64,000 nucleotides of DNA from Seminavis robusta (GCA_903772945.1 CAICTM010000074.1:1-64000); one strand, 5' to 3'. Numbered from the stretch's first letter, positions 31,436-42,218 are shown. The notes: generated by a model not told the origin, from the sequence alone. Translations and numbers: made by a program.

Positions 31436-31752
31436 ATTATATTTTGATTAGGAAGGATCAAAGTGGAAACTACAAGAGTGTGGAAGAAGAAGCAGAACGA
31501 CAATATTCATCAGTGCAACTACGGTACCGAAACGAATGATTTGCTGGAATTTGATACATGTAGATTGATCCAGTTTTTTATTTTTAGAAGGAAGAATCAA
31601 ACAGAAAACTGCAACAACTTTTTGAGTGTCTACAAGCACGGAATGGAAAAGAGTAGTAGTATTTTCAGATCTATTTGTGTTTGTCCCTTGTAGAAAAACC
31701 ATTGGCTCCGACCATTCATCATGCTAACTTTAAAGTGGTTGGCTAACGGTAG
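31436..31752. other. Convergent intergenic region
   Basis: About 317 bp between two 3' ends, with no gene seen. It should carry both polyadenylation regions. Confidence 0.5.
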
Positions 31753-33071
31753 CTATTGGTCATTGACCTTGTCGTCGTCTTGGGGTATTCTCCATTGACG
31801 AATTATCTCATAGAGTACAACTGCAGCAGAGAGCGGAATGTAATGAAGCAAAGGAAAATGGAATGAGTTAGTAGAACGTTCAGTCGATGCAGGTGTTGCA
31901 TAGCCAAGGTGCTTGTACATGCCTCAGCAAGAGGAAGAGCGAAAACCAATCTCACCTGGAGCACATGCTGCCACATTGAGACTATTCTTGGCTCCAAACA
32001 TGGGAATTTGACAAATGATCATGTTGCTGTTGGAATTGGTGGTAGTTTCCATAAGCACTTGTGGATCAATACCCGTTACTTCGTTCCCAAACAAGAGGAT
32101 GCAACCCGTGTCTCGATCGTAATTTACTTGCGTATAGTCCACGCTGTTTTCAGTGGTTTCCATGCCAATAATGGCCCAGTCCTCATACTCCTCTTCCAGC
32201 CAATTCAGGGCGTTTCGGGTCGTGTCAAAGTGACGGGTGGATACCAGCCGATCGGCACCCAGAGCCGACTTGGCCAGTTTCTCCGAACCCGATCCACTGG
32301 GATGAGCCGTGATCCCCGTCTGTTTTATGGATAGTTGAGTATGGCACAAGGTACATTGCAGTGCAGTGTATTGAATTGAATGGTGAGGTGATGAGTGAAC
32401 TTGGGGGTCAACTAACTACAACAATGATGGCGCACCGTAATCACTTGTTGAACCCCACAGGCTTCTGCCGTTCGAAAGATGGACCCCACATTGAAGGCAC
32501 TTCGTATATTGTCAAGTACTACAATGATTGGAAAACGTTTGGTTGCTTGTTGTTGCTCTTCTTGTTGATCTATAGACATTTTTTCTTTGCTGTCCGTATT
32601 GCGGATCCATTGCAGTTGCTGCGCCAAATGTCGTTTTTGCAAATGGTCAATTTGACGAGCACATCGATCGGCTGCCACTGCCAGGTGTCTCTGATCCAAT
32701 CCAGTTGGGTCGATGTTCTTGGGAAAGAGAAAGGAACGATAACATCGAATGGCAGGTCGACCAAAGCTGACATCATATCCTGTGGTGGGATCCAGCATGT
32801 TCTGGGAGTTGGCTTCCGCCATCTTGGAAGAATCAATGTGCAGCTTTCCAAGACTCTTGTGAAGCAAAGACTGACGCAGAGAGGAAACCACGCTTTCTTC
32901 GGTATCGCTTTGTGCTGCCATGTGCAAAGCCAAACTTGGGGCTACCACCATGGATCGGATGGGGACCGATCTTGTCACTGTAAACGCATAGGCCATACAT
33001 CGAGGGGAGATTGACCATCGCAGGAATACCATTATCATTGAAACTGAAACTGTGAATCTCAAGCGAAACAT
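31753..33071 (-). CDS. SpoU/TrmH-family RNA 2'-O-methyltransferase, three exons
   Basis: Minus-strand exons 33071-32436, 32319-31956 and 31820-31753 give 355 residues. The introns (116 and 135 bp) run from GTGCGC to CAG and from GTGAGA to CAG, and all joints keep phase. The three SpoU motifs are divided between the exons: motif 1 NIRSAFNVGSIFRTAEACG at the end of exon 1, then across the joint VITTGITAHP, motif 2 LLFGNEVTGID and motif 3 IPMFGAKNSLNVAAC in exon 2, and the typical C-terminus VVLYEIIRQW in exon 3. The exon joints rebuild family consensus exactly, which is good support. These enzymes use S-adenosylmethionine to methylate ribose 2'-OH in tRNA or rRNA, through a knotted fold. The N-terminal 30 residues are hydrophobic and basic and could target an organelle. 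Confidence 0.9.
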
Positions 33072-33536
33072 GCTCCTTCAAAGACTAGTCTTCTCCTAAA
33101 CTATAATAGATCCAGGTAGCTGGATGCAAGGAATGGTCCACGGTTTCCTTCTTTTGTTGGGTTGGAGGGTGGTGATGGTGCATGGGGCAAATGAAATTCT
33201 CAAAACGATGCCATCAGATAAAAGCCAATAGAGCTGCTCATGTTCCGGTGGTTATCGAGAGGATCAACAGCAACCGCACCGAAGGCGATCTTTATGGCAC
33301 ATCACCAAGCCACCAAGCCATCAAGCCATCTCCACCCCATCATCATCCTCACTCCACGATTCCACGAAGAAAGACACAAAGAGTCGAGTGACCTTCAACC
33401 AAACAAATGAGAAACGATTCCGTGGTACTGGTACTGAACAATCTCACTGGCCATTCGTAGAACGGATGTATTGAAGCCTCCAAAACATACCTACACAGTC
33501 CAGTTCATCAGATTCTCATACTAGGGTAGCCAGCCA
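33072..33536. other. Divergent promoter region
   Basis: About 465 bp between the methyltransferase start and the gene at 33537. No gene and no clear motif are seen. Confidence 0.5.
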
Positions 33537-34613
33537 ATGATGATGCTGCCGAGCCTGTTGACAGGAGCATTGATAGGATGCTGGATGCAAACCATGACAG
33601 TAGTGGAAGGAACATCAGCATCGGAAGCAGCATCCAGCAGTCCCAGGTCCTCTTCTACCTTGTCTATTCGTTTACCAGGTCGTCCTTTTGAAGGAGATGA
33701 CGACGATGTCTATCCAGTACAGAGAGGGTGGAAAACATCAGGCTTGGGGCGAGAGTATGATTTATTTGATACTAGAGGCGGTCAAAACAGAGATGACTCA
33801 TCTTTCGAGAATAGTGGAGACGATGATGTCAGTGCCGACGAAACAAGCAACCCGCCCAACGCACCTGCATCGCAACGGCAGCAAGTGCCATTCTCAGCAA
33901 CAAGATCGCCTCTCAAAAGAAGATTCTATCCCAGTAGTGGAAGAGGAGGAGGCAGCAACACTTTACCGGGGTCTCCTGGTGGCAGCTCTACTGGGGGACC
34001 ACGATACCGCAAACTCAACACATCATTGAGACCGATTCAATCCGTCCAGGGATGGTGGAATTGTAATATTGCACCTGCTGTCAAGAACCTGCCACGGATC
34101 AAGTGTCGTGTGGAGCCATCCACAACCATCAAGATTCGCAAGCAATTCAAACCATTCAAAACTGTAGTGCGGCTTGGAGCTGACTTTAATACACAGCTGG
34201 GTGTTTGGCAATTCAAGAGCAGTTGGGAAGATGCCATCATTGGAGGCAAGATTACTCTCGCAGGAAAAGAACTTCAACTCAGCAAATCATGGCAATTGAG
34301 CGTTGGTGCCGTGGAAGATCTTGTGACGCGCTTGCGATTTCGGGCGGCAGTGGATTTGTCAACATGGAAGGCATATGCCCGCATTGGTTTCCGAACCGAG
34401 AGATTGTCACCAATCAACATTATGGAAGGTTTTACCCTGCAGAAGCAACTGCCACTCGATGGCAACAAGGGAAATGTCAAGCTAGAGGTCAAGGCTAATT
34501 TTGCTTTGCCGGAACCAGAGATTGAATACTCAACAGAGAGTCATCGTTCATTGGTTGGAATGGGGGACATTGAGGTCAATATTGATGAGCTAAATCTTGT
34601 GCTAGATTATTGA
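33537..34613 (+). CDS. Signal-peptide protein with conserved C-terminal beta-rich domain
   Basis: A 358-residue protein beginning with three Met codons at 33537. Residues 1-25 (LLTGALIGCWMQTMTVVEG) look like a signal peptide, so it enters the secretory route, which in diatoms also leads to the plastid. Residues 30-160 are Ser/Asp/Gly-rich and probably disordered. From about 165 to the end there is an ordered domain starting after VQGWWNCNIAPAVKNLP, with alternating polar and hydrophobic residues (VVRLGADFNTQLGVWQFKSS, LRFRAAVDLSTWKAYARIGF) that suggest beta strands. It includes ALPEPEIEYSTE and ends in INIMEGFTL-type and VNIDELNLVLDY strands. Plants and algae have a chloroplast protein family with a similar C-terminal sequence, but I cannot name it with certainty. 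Function is unknown. Confidence 0.7.
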   Translation: MMMLPSLLTGALIGCWMQTMTVVEGTSASEAASSSPRSSSTLSIRLPGRPFEGDDDDVYPVQRGWKTSGLGREYDLFDTRGGQNRDDSSFENSGDDDVSADETSNPPNAPASQRQQVPFSATRSPLKRRFYPSSGRGGGSNTLPGSPGGSSTGGPRYRKLNTSLRPIQSVQGWWNCNIAPAVKNLPRIKCRVEPSTTIKIRKQFKPFKTVVRLGADFNTQLGVWQFKSSWEDAIIGGKITLAGKELQLSKSWQLSVGAVEDLVTRLRFRAAVDLSTWKAYARIGFRTERLSPINIMEGFTLQKQLPLDGNKGNVKLEVKANFALPEPEIEYSTESHRSLVGMGDIEVNIDELNLVLDY

Positions 34614-35048
34614 AAGGTTCTAATCAGCCTACATGATAATAATGAAATCTGTTTCGAACATGGTGCTATTGTCTGTGAATCCTTTAGTTCTTCTGTTGTT
34701 CAAACTGAACCACCACTCTCGCTATCCAGGGCACCACCATGCCCGCTGGTCAACCCTCGTCTCCATAGTACCCCTGCCACCAAAAAATTGTGTTGTGATC
34801 TTTCCATTTGTGGTTTGTTCGAACGAGGTACTACTGCTAGCCATTCATTAACGTATCCATAGATCCCACAAACTCAAGCACTTTGGCCCTCGTAGCTAGC
34901 TAGGAGAGCCCTTGCAACAACAAAAAACGAAACGGATTGCCGCTCACCAACTGAACTACGAACGCGCAATTTGCTGCTATTGGGAGCAATCTCAGCTAGC
35001 GTACAGAACACGTCCTTAAAAACCAGTGTAGTCTATCGCTTCCCTGAC
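34614..35048. other. Convergent intergenic region
   Basis: About 435 bp between two converging 3' ends. No gene is supported. Confidence 0.5.
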
Positions 35049-36926
35049 TTAAACACAGTGTCTTACCGCCAACGACACGACTTTTACCTTGTTGCCCTTC
35101 CGATCGTCCTTTTTGGGATGGGTTTGAACGTTCACTTGACAGTTGCCGGTGCACCTGACTCCGATTCCATCCTGCAGAAGTTGGATGTCGACAGGCACCG
35201 AAATCTTTGGTTTCCAGAGCCCATCCCCTTCCACCGTCGCTACCTCTTTGGTCACTTTATCCGTCACAGTGACAGTGAAGGTTCCCATGCCTTCATACGA
35301 CTTTAGCACCGACAACACTGGAATGTAGCACCCACCTGCAGGTTGTTGGATATCAAACTGAATGGACTCTCCTCCTTGTTCGTTGGTTGCAATCCATCCG
35401 AACCGTCCAAACTTGTCGTCAAAATAAGAAAAGCCATCTGTATGCGTGGCTGCTTCCAACTTGCGTTTCTTGACAAAGACTTCGTACGTGTCGTTGACCA
35501 TGACAAACGCGTTTTGTCGGTCCAACAAATCCGGAGAACTCACCATCCATCCATTTCGGGGAATCGCAGCGGCAAGTTCAAATCTTTCTCGATTGCAAAC
35601 GTCTCTGGCCGTACTGGCAATGGCATCGATGATGAGATCCGAAGCAATTTGGTGCCCAATGCCACTGGGGTGAACTTCGTCATGAGCAAAGAAGGGAACA
35701 TAGCAAGGTTCTCGGCCCTGTGCTAGTTGGCAATGTAAGGGTCCTTCGGTGGGATTGAACTTCATAATGGTACAGACGTCGGCACATCCATTCGCCCGGA
35801 ATCCTGGGACAATGTGCTCTTTGACACATGGATGGCAGCCGTGAGGATACGGCAACACGGTATCACCAATAGCGGTCGAATAGTTGAAGGGTTTGAGCAA
35901 CTGCAGTAAGAATTGATAGTCCGGGAACATTGCCTCGCTGTAGTCGATGACAGGAATCTGATAATGCTGAGCCGCTCCCATGTGCAACAAGGAAGCAGTT
36001 TTGCGTCCGAGAATGGCCGTTCGCATTTCCAGAAAGAGAATTGTTGCCCTTGGATACTGACGCAAGAGTTTGTAAATCACAGTTTCGGCGCAAGTGGCAA
36101 TCCTGTCAAACCCATCATAAAAGACGTCCATCTTGAAATCAATTTGCCTTTCATGGTCCTGTCCTTGGTAGTCATTGACAGCAAACTCCAAAACAAACAG
36201 ATCAATGTCGGGTGGTAAATCTTCAAAGAGAAGATTCAATCGTTTGGCCATGGCACATATCTACACCAACAAGATTTCAATAAAAGCAAGGTCAGAGCAA
36301 ATCAAGTGATCCAAAACTCCCAAACCTATGCAAAGTTTGCTCACATCTGCTCCATGAGATCCCTTATTCAAGATTTGATGTCTGCCTTCGCCTTCTGGGA
36401 TGGGATACTTGTCATTGAACCATTTTTCCAGACGATCGGAATATCGCAATCCAGCTTCTGCTCCGTGTCCGAGCGAGATGGAACCTCCACTGACAACTCC
36501 TTTGATGGGACGTGGTTTTCGTTTCATGGCATTCAACGTTTCTCCCAACTGGGCAAGACGTTGACGATTGCCCGTGTTGGTCCAGGATCGCTTCAAATCT
36601 TCCTTGGTTAATCCTTGGGTACGATCGGCCGTAACTCGTTTGTATTCCACATCACAGGGATCTTCTAGTGGAGGCGCTGGTGCCGGAACTACGACTTCAC
36701 GTCGCAGAGCGGGTGGGGACGTCTCGGCCGCTTTGTGCGTCATGAGCGCTATGGATTCACAGCGAGGAGGTCCTGCTACCTGGATCCATACATTGATAAT
36801 GGTGGCGCCGACAATCAGAAGAGTCCATGTCCTCTTGGAGTTGGGGTTCAAGGTCCCCTGGAAATTGTACATGATGGCGCCAAAAGCCGTCTGGCCACGG
36901 GGTCTCTTGAAACCTTCTCGGACCAT
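35049..36926 (-). CDS. Type II membrane-anchored SGNH/GDSL hydrolase, two exons
   Basis: Exons 36926-36345 and 36260-35049 join across an 84-bp intron (GTGAGC...TAG) to give 597 residues. The joint reads NKGSHGAD then ICAMAKRLNLLFEDLP and restores a continuous fold. A single hydrophobic span (about residues 33-52, TWTLLIVGATIINVWIQVAG) after a basic N-terminus indicates a type II anchor, as in Golgi enzymes. SGNH landmarks are block I VVSGGSISLGHG (Ser nucleophile), block III in LEFAVNDYQ (Asn), and block V in AHDEVHPSGIGHQI (Asp and His). A C-terminal beta-rich module of about 170 residues follows. Several Cys residues in the middle (GCHPCVKE, GCADVC) suggest disulphides in the lumen. Carbohydrate esterase activity is likely; the substrate is unknown. 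Confidence 0.88.
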
Positions 36927-37566
36927 TTTTGCTCCCTCCTTCTTCCCTCTCTTGGTTGGATCAACTTAAAACTGGGCTTTGCTAACTGCTAGCGAGTTAT
37001 CAAACAATTACTAAGCAACGAACCGAACAATTAATCAAGGTCCGATAATACATGGAAAATGCGCATTGCTATTTGGGTGCTGCATGGCTGCCTCCAAGCC
37101 CGAGACCTGGCATCGATTGTTGTTGTGGTGGGGGAGAAAGAGACGAGGAACTGGCAAAGATGAACCGCGAAGAGGAGGGAAGGCCGAGCGAGCGAATGCG
37201 TATACCGGTACGTATTGGATCTTTCTTCATTCGTGATTGGCGGTCACGTGCAAAAAAGATCTAACAGGCGGTCAGCCTGCGGAACCAATGACATCAACCT
37301 TTGACAACAAAGGCCAGAGACCAGCATTGTCTGGTCTGTATCTCTAGCTAGAGTTTCATGCATTATTCTTGAACAGCGTGAAGCTTTCAACGTTGGCATG
37401 TTCTGCTGAGACGTGTCTTCTGTCTGCGCAGTGGGGGGGGGGGGGCAGGCAATGAAATCTCGGAAGCACAGGCACTGGTAGTGTGGCTTCTGGCTAGCTA
37501 GAGGTGACACTAGAAGACACACGCACTTACAAAACCGGACCATCTACCAAAGTCTACTTCCATTAA
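36927..37566. other. Intergenic region with a G13 run
   Basis: About 640 bp with no gene. A run of 13 G lies at 37433-37445 and a TACCGGTA palindrome near 37205. Confidence 0.55.
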
Positions 37567-37807
37567 TCAATCCAATGCACGAGGGGGTACAAAAGCACGG
37601 CTACCGCGAAGAAATGCCGTGTAAGCCCCCACTGCAAAGTTCCCCTGCCGACCCTCATTTTCTTCCTTGGGAATCCGATGCAGAAACGTACTGATGAACA
37701 CTGCAGGGTTGGATACTGAATAATCCTCCGAAAGCCCACCATTTGTTTGTAGATACTTCAAACAGGCAGCAGCTCCCTGCAGATGATGTTCCATTCCGTC
37801 ATTCCCC

Positions 37808-37865
<58 letters not shown>

Positions 37866-38682
37866 CGTTGTCATCAATCGTCATTACAGGAATCGGCAAT
37901 CCATTGGGAGTCTTGTTGTAGCTCCCTACAGCCACGGGGATACTCCGGTAGGGGATCTCCAGTGAGCACAGTAGCTCTCGGACCAGTCGAGATTCCGGAC
38001 ATCCTTCGGATTGATACAGCATGATTTTCTCTGCCGTGGTGGTGGATGTTTTTGGTAGTCGGAACAGTCCACAATGGGGCCATGGACGAACATAAGAGGG
38101 AGCAGCCAATGACAAGAACCGAAGAGGAAAAGAGCGGCTGGAGGAATTGACCACTTGATCTTGTCGTCGATTGTTGCTCGTGGATTGTTGATGTTCGTTG
38201 TGTGCCGATGATAATGATGGCACCACGGATTGTCCGTAGTGTTCCCACAAGTGTTCCAAAATGGAATAGCTCTGTTGCAACACAAGCATGGATTGTTGAC
38301 TGTCGCTATAGGTGGAATCACTACTTTGACTCTCATCATTACTACTGTGCATGTAGGTTCGATCCACCAAAATGGGAAACATGAGGTCGTCCGTATGGCA
38401 ATGCTGTTTTATTAGCTCCATCGCCTCTGGTCGAAACCTCGACTCTTGCGAAAAGGCTCCTTCTTGGAACAGTGTCTGTCTTGGACAAGGCTTTATGTGG
38501 AGTTTCAAGTCCAAGATTGTTGCGTATTCTCGTACCAAGCGACACCATGGCGACCCCTCATAGTCGTACAACTCGAGAAGATGGTGCGGTGGAGGCTCGG
38601 TTCGTGGTGCCGCGCAGCGAGCTGGATTACCTCGCAGTCGAGCGGCCAGAGCTGACGACCAAAGTCCTCTTGCTGTTGCCAT
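37567..38682 (-). CDS. Tandem GST_N/glutaredoxin-like protein with poly-Asn
   Basis: A 371-residue protein from the ATG at 38682. Two thioredoxin-fold N-terminal domains of the GST/glutaredoxin type occur. The first starts LELYDYEGSPWCRLVREYA (about residues 36-54) and the second starts IMLYQSEGCPESRLVRELL (about 220-238). Each keeps one Cys in the active-site turn (SPWC and GCPES). Such doublets are known in plants and algae, often in plastids; the Ala/Arg-rich first 30 residues could be a transit peptide. A run of about 18 Asn interrupts the second domain after VMTIDDND and is encoded by a (TTG)n microsatellite. The cis-Pro region can be seen in both halves (LMFPILVD and NGLPIPVM). The substrate is unknown. 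Confidence 0.78.
37808..37866. repeat. (TTG)n microsatellite inside a coding exon
   Basis: About 19 nearly uninterrupted TTG units. Read on the minus strand in frame they give AAC codons and the poly-Asn tract of the GST_N-like protein. Confidence 0.9.
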
Positions 38683-38922
38683 GATAACCTTCTAACTTCG
38701 ACAGCTCTAGTAGGCATGAAGTTATTGTAGTGGTTACTATCCCTTAGTGCAACTCTTTGCTGCTTCTGTCTCGCTTATCTTGATTGCATCGGTTGCTTCG
38801 GGTACGTCAGTGATGTCATTCGTGGATACATACTTTTGCAACCTGTTCCCACTGACCCCTTCTTGGGAGATCATTGCCCTCAACTACCAGCTAGCAAGCT
38901 GAGGGCCTTTTGAACTTTATCT

Positions 38923-38950
38923 TGTGTGTGTGTGTGTGTGTGTGTGTGTG
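38923..38950. repeat. (TG)14 microsatellite
   Basis: Twenty-eight bases of uninterrupted TG, followed directly by the GTTTCCCTT repeat block. Confidence 0.95.
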
Positions 38951-39073
38951 TCGCGTACATATGGTGCTGTTTCCCTTGCAAGGTTAAGGCTACCGGTAGT
39001 GTCGCATACATATGGTGCGGTTTCCCTTACGTACATAAGGTATGGTTTCCCTTGCAAGGTTAAGGCTACCGGT
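38951..39073. repeat. Threefold direct repeat with GTTTCCCTTGCAAGG
   Basis: Copy 1 (38951-38999) and copy 3 (39030-39073) share GTTTCCCTTGCAAGGTTAAG and GCTACCGGT. Copy 2 (39002-39029) is truncated after GTTTCCCTTA. Each begins with a CGTACATA-like element. Confidence 0.8.
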
Positions 39074-39405
39074 CCAGCACCCTTCCTTGGTCTTTAGAAA
39101 AATGCAAGTTGAGGGCACTAGCCTCCGGCTGGCTGTCCTTTGCCATCACCAAAAGAACCTCCCCATCACTTCATGTATCTCCACCACGACTTGGAAGGGA
39201 GCAAGAGGCAAGAAGAAGGAGCACGTGCAGCAAGGAGGTTCCTCATTATTCAATTGTGAGCCCCCAAGATACCTCAGCCGCAAACGTTGGCTCCCACTAA
39301 ATATGAAGAAGCATCCACCGATCAACTCATTAAAAGGTTCTTCCCATGAATCTTCGGATCGATCCAACCACAGCAATACTCGAGGGTCCAACTACTGAAA
39401 AATAA

Positions 39406-40498
39406 ATGTCAACGCTAAATATCGTTACCGCAGCGGCAATCCCAATTGCGTATCTTGCCAGTCGCAAGGCCAAGAATCAACCATGGTTGCAACAGGCAAC
39501 AGTCGTCGGGTTGTGGGCTGCCTATTTAAGCAGTATCCAACGTGACGAGGAGGCCTTCTACTTGAACGACAAGATGATTGAAAGCGTCTTGACTTTTATC
39601 ATGCCACTCAAATTGACTCAGCTTATTTTGTACGACAATCGCCAAGAAGAAATTGAGAGTCATGAACAAGATCAACAGCCTTGGTGGAAAGACTTTCTCA
39701 GCTTTGTCGGTTCCTTCTTCTACTACGCCCTGCCCATTTCCAAATCCAAACTCAAGGAACCACCCACCTTCCCGAGCCTGCTACTGCGAAATGCTGAATA
39801 TCTCTTGGGAATCTGCATCAAACTCATGGCTCTGCCCATCCTCGAGGCCTCCTCTCGCAAGCTCATGGCCGAAAACCCGGAGGCGCATCTACTACCAAAT
39901 AATGGGGTCTATTGGCTGCTGTTGGCTCATTTTTGCGTGTCGGCTGCCATGGGAACTTGGATGCTGGACGCACAGGCCATTGTCGTCAATCTAGTGACGC
40001 TCGGTCGCTACGAAATGCTACCCATGAACAATTATCCGCTCCAATCCAGATCGGTCAAGGAATTCTGGTCCACACGGTACAATCAACTCATTCATTCGCT
40101 CCTCAAGGAAACGGTGTTTACGCCACTTCGAAATGCAGACGGCCAGCTTGGCGGCATTTGCAGTCAGTGGAATTCTGCATTCCTGGGTGGCCTATTTCAT
40201 GTTTGGACGGGGCCTCATTCGGGCATGTGTGTACTTTGTGATTCAAAATCCGTGGATTACCTTCGAACGATCCGACACGTACAAGAACTTGCCTCGGTTT
40301 GTCGGTGGATTCCTGTCGTTGCTCTTTTTCATTGGGACCATGCCCATCTATGGGGGTCTCTTTGTGGAAGGGTATCCCACCATGTTTGAGAAAAATGATG
40401 AATCCGTTCCCCGAGACCTGCCGTTTCTGTCCAATGTCTCGCAGTGGTGCTTGGAAAATCTCCTTCACGTGCAACCCGAGTATTGGTACAAATCGTAG
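39406..40498 (+). CDS. Wax-synthase-like MBOAT acyltransferase with a frameshift
   Basis: A multi-span membrane protein of about 363 residues read in two frames. The first frame runs from the ATG at 39406 and matches the family up to about 40130 (YPLQSRSVKEFWSTRYNQLI, LLKETVFTPLR). The second frame takes over at about 40133 (SLAAFAVSGILHSW, the conserved His-containing segment) and ends at 40498. Going from one to the other needs loss of one base near 40120-40135 (a CGAAATG context). A GT-AG pair 25 nt apart would also restore phase, but it would delete the conserved VFTPLR motif and is too short for an intron. In wax synthases, long-chain alcohols or diacylglycerol are acylated at the ER. 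It is either a young pseudogene or a sequencing error. Everything else looks intact. Confidence 0.75.
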
Positions 40499-40620
40499 AT
40501 GAACATCAACCGAATATATATATTCTATAAATTGTAAAGGGCATTGCAACAATCAAAACCATAAATGACACGGTCAAACCGTCGTGGTGAAGGAAACCCA
40601 CAGTACCACCCTGCAGTAGG

Positions 40621-41745
40621 CTATCGAAGGTTCTTTGGCTTCTTTGCACTCAACTTGCAATCATGGCCAGCCTTTCTCTTCTGGTTAGAGTGGTCCTCTT
40701 CTGTGCCAAAGCCAGCCACGCGGAGGAAAATGTCAGGATAGTTGCGGATCCACGAGTACACAACAGGGTGATTGTTGATATTCTTTGTGAGTGAGGACAA
40801 CCAGAACTCTTCAATACTTGCATCGCCAGGACGTTGAATGGACTCTTGCAGGAAACGGCGGCCTGCTCGGTTCATTATGATTGAGTGGACAACTTTTTCC
40901 ATGCAATTCTTCTCCGTTTCTCCTCCGCTATTCTTTCCGGAAATTGTTGCTTCTTTCAAGCAATGATTCTGTTCAATTGAATGTGTCATTATGGGCAATG
41001 CATCATCATCTAAACCATCAAAGCCGACACGTCTCAGCTTGGTGTTTGTGGCAATAGCATGTGCGAACATGGATGCAGGTTTCTTGCCCAGCCCATCTTT
41101 GTATTTAAAGACAAATTTTTTCAATGAGGAATTCTTTGCCAGAGCACATGCAATACGGCATTTGTCATCCCCTTCAAAAACACAGTCTTCGAACATCAAA
41201 CGAGAAACTGCCTTCATTTGAGTGGACTCAAGGTATCCTGCAATCAGAGCATCCACACTTGCCTTGGAGAACCTGCAGAAAAGGAAGCTAACTGAGGATA
41301 GTTTGCAAGTTGGCGACTCCTTCCAGGCCTCAACAAAGCTGGTGACAGAAGTGGCAGGTAGATTAGACAAGAGTACACGTTCGAGAGATGTGCTTGAACG
41401 AACTCCCTGCCACAATTTTTGGAGTTTGCATTCATTGTCAGGGACATCAGAAAAAAGATGAAATGAAAAAGTCGCTATGCTCCTGTTGGTTCGAAAAATG
41501 TTTCCCAATGTGTGAGCCTCAGCTGGTTCTAGCTCTCCTCTCAAAGCAAACGCCAATTCTTGTGTGGTAGTGTTGACACCCAAGGAGGCAGTCAAAAGTG
41601 CCAAATTATCGTAATGGTATCGTTCAGAATTCAGTATCACCGAGAGGCATTTCATCTCTTCAGCATCTTGGCGAATCTGTTCACATTGTCTATGGAATTT
41701 GTGGCTGGGATCCACGACTATTCTAGTTCGCTTGGGGGTACTCAT
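40621..41745 (-). CDS. Leucine-rich-repeat protein (RNase-inhibitor-like)
   Basis: A 374-residue protein; the first ATG is at 41745, four codons inside the open frame. From about residue 45 onward it has irregular units of about 28 residues with L..L.L....l....... spacing, as in SLERVLLSNLPATSVTSF, AVSRLMFEDCVFEGDD, SLKKFVFKYKDGLG and KLRRVGFDGLDDDALP. This is the ribonuclease-inhibitor-like LRR pattern that is common in diatom genomes. There is no signal peptide or membrane span. The C-terminus is basic (NQKRKAGHDCKLSAKKPK) and could be a nuclear localisation signal. Function is unknown; a protein-binding role is inferred from the fold. Confidence 0.75.
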   Translation of the reverse strand: MSTPKRTRIVVDPSHKFHRQCEQIRQDAEEMKCLSVILNSERYHYDNLALLTASLGVNTTTQELAFALRGELEPAEAHTLGNIFRTNRSIATFSFHLFSDVPDNECKLQKLWQGVRSSTSLERVLLSNLPATSVTSFVEAWKESPTCKLSSVSFLFCRFSKASVDALIAGYLESTQMKAVSRLMFEDCVFEGDDKCRIACALAKNSSLKKFVFKYKDGLGKKPASMFAHAIATNTKLRRVGFDGLDDDALPIMTHSIEQNHCLKEATISGKNSGGETEKNCMEKVVHSIIMNRAGRRFLQESIQRPGDASIEEFWLSSLTKNINNHPVVYSWIRNYPDIFLRVAGFGTEEDHSNQKRKAGHDCKLSAKKPKNLR

Positions 41746-42066
41746 TCTTAGAAACAAAGTGTGGGTAGACTACGGTAGAGGACGAAGTTGATAGTTGATA
41801 GGCCTCCCTTTGTTGAGTGCTTTGGTGAGGTCCGTCACCTGCTGAATCGAATCTCTCAAAATTGGAAATGTGGCACGATGGTGATCCCCTACGCCAGCGT
41901 GCCAGCGGCGTGCAAGTTGCCCTCGACAGATTTCAAAGCGGCTTCATCGGAAGCACACTTGCACGTCTAATCCTTCTTCGGCGTTCTGGAAGTGTGGCCT
42001 CTTCCCTTCCTCGAACGTTTTGGGTGTTGGAAGTTGGAAGAGCTGCTGGATGCTTCCTCCGCGGCA
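41746..42066. other. Intergenic region left of the interrupted oxygenase gene
   Basis: About 320 bp. A 61-codon minus-strand frame (ATG at 42152, stop at 41967) overlaps the region; its Ser/Lys-rich product has no recognisable match. More likely this stretch is the promoter and leader of the gene split by the transposon. Confidence 0.45.
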
Positions 42067-42218
42067 ATGGGGGTACAGAGCTGCTCACAATCTCCTGTTC
42101 TCAACGACGACGAAGAAAGAATGCAACTGGGTCGCAGCGCAGTAGCAGCCATGGTAGCATCCACCGGCAATTGCAGTGCCTATCAACATCGCATTTCGTC
42201 TCTTGCAGCGAAAATCCG
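42067..42218 (+). pseudogene. 5' coding remnant of the 2OG oxygenase gene, cut by a transposon
   Basis: This open stretch starts at an ATG at 42067 and reads ... QHRISSLAAKIR up to the transposon end at 42218. Immediately right of the transposon the downstream frame reads KIRPKVLVSTRG and runs on into the oxygenase at 44880. With the element and one 10-bp target copy removed, the two sides are in the same phase with no stop codon, giving a product of about 319 residues. It is therefore probably the original N-terminal part, perhaps a targeting region. The start could also lie in an earlier exon. Confidence 0.6.
42209..42218. repeat. Target-site duplication, left copy
   Basis: CGAAAATCCG is repeated exactly at 44785-44794. 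An eleventh base (G) also matches, so the true duplication may be 8-11 bp. Confidence 0.8.

Larger units (their letters stand above)
38683..39405. other. Intergenic region with simple and tandem repeats
   Basis: About 720 bp between divergent genes. It contains a (TG)14 run and a threefold repeat built on GGTTTCCCTT. No gene is supported. Confidence 0.6.

Noticed and set aside
37743-38024. Plus-strand frame with poly-Cys or poly-Val
   Set aside because: Product of reading the TTG microsatellite on the wrong strand.
40097-40130. 25-nt GT-AG intron that would mend the wax-synthase frame
   Set aside because: Much shorter than any other intron seen here (72 bp or more) and it would remove the conserved VFTPLR motif.
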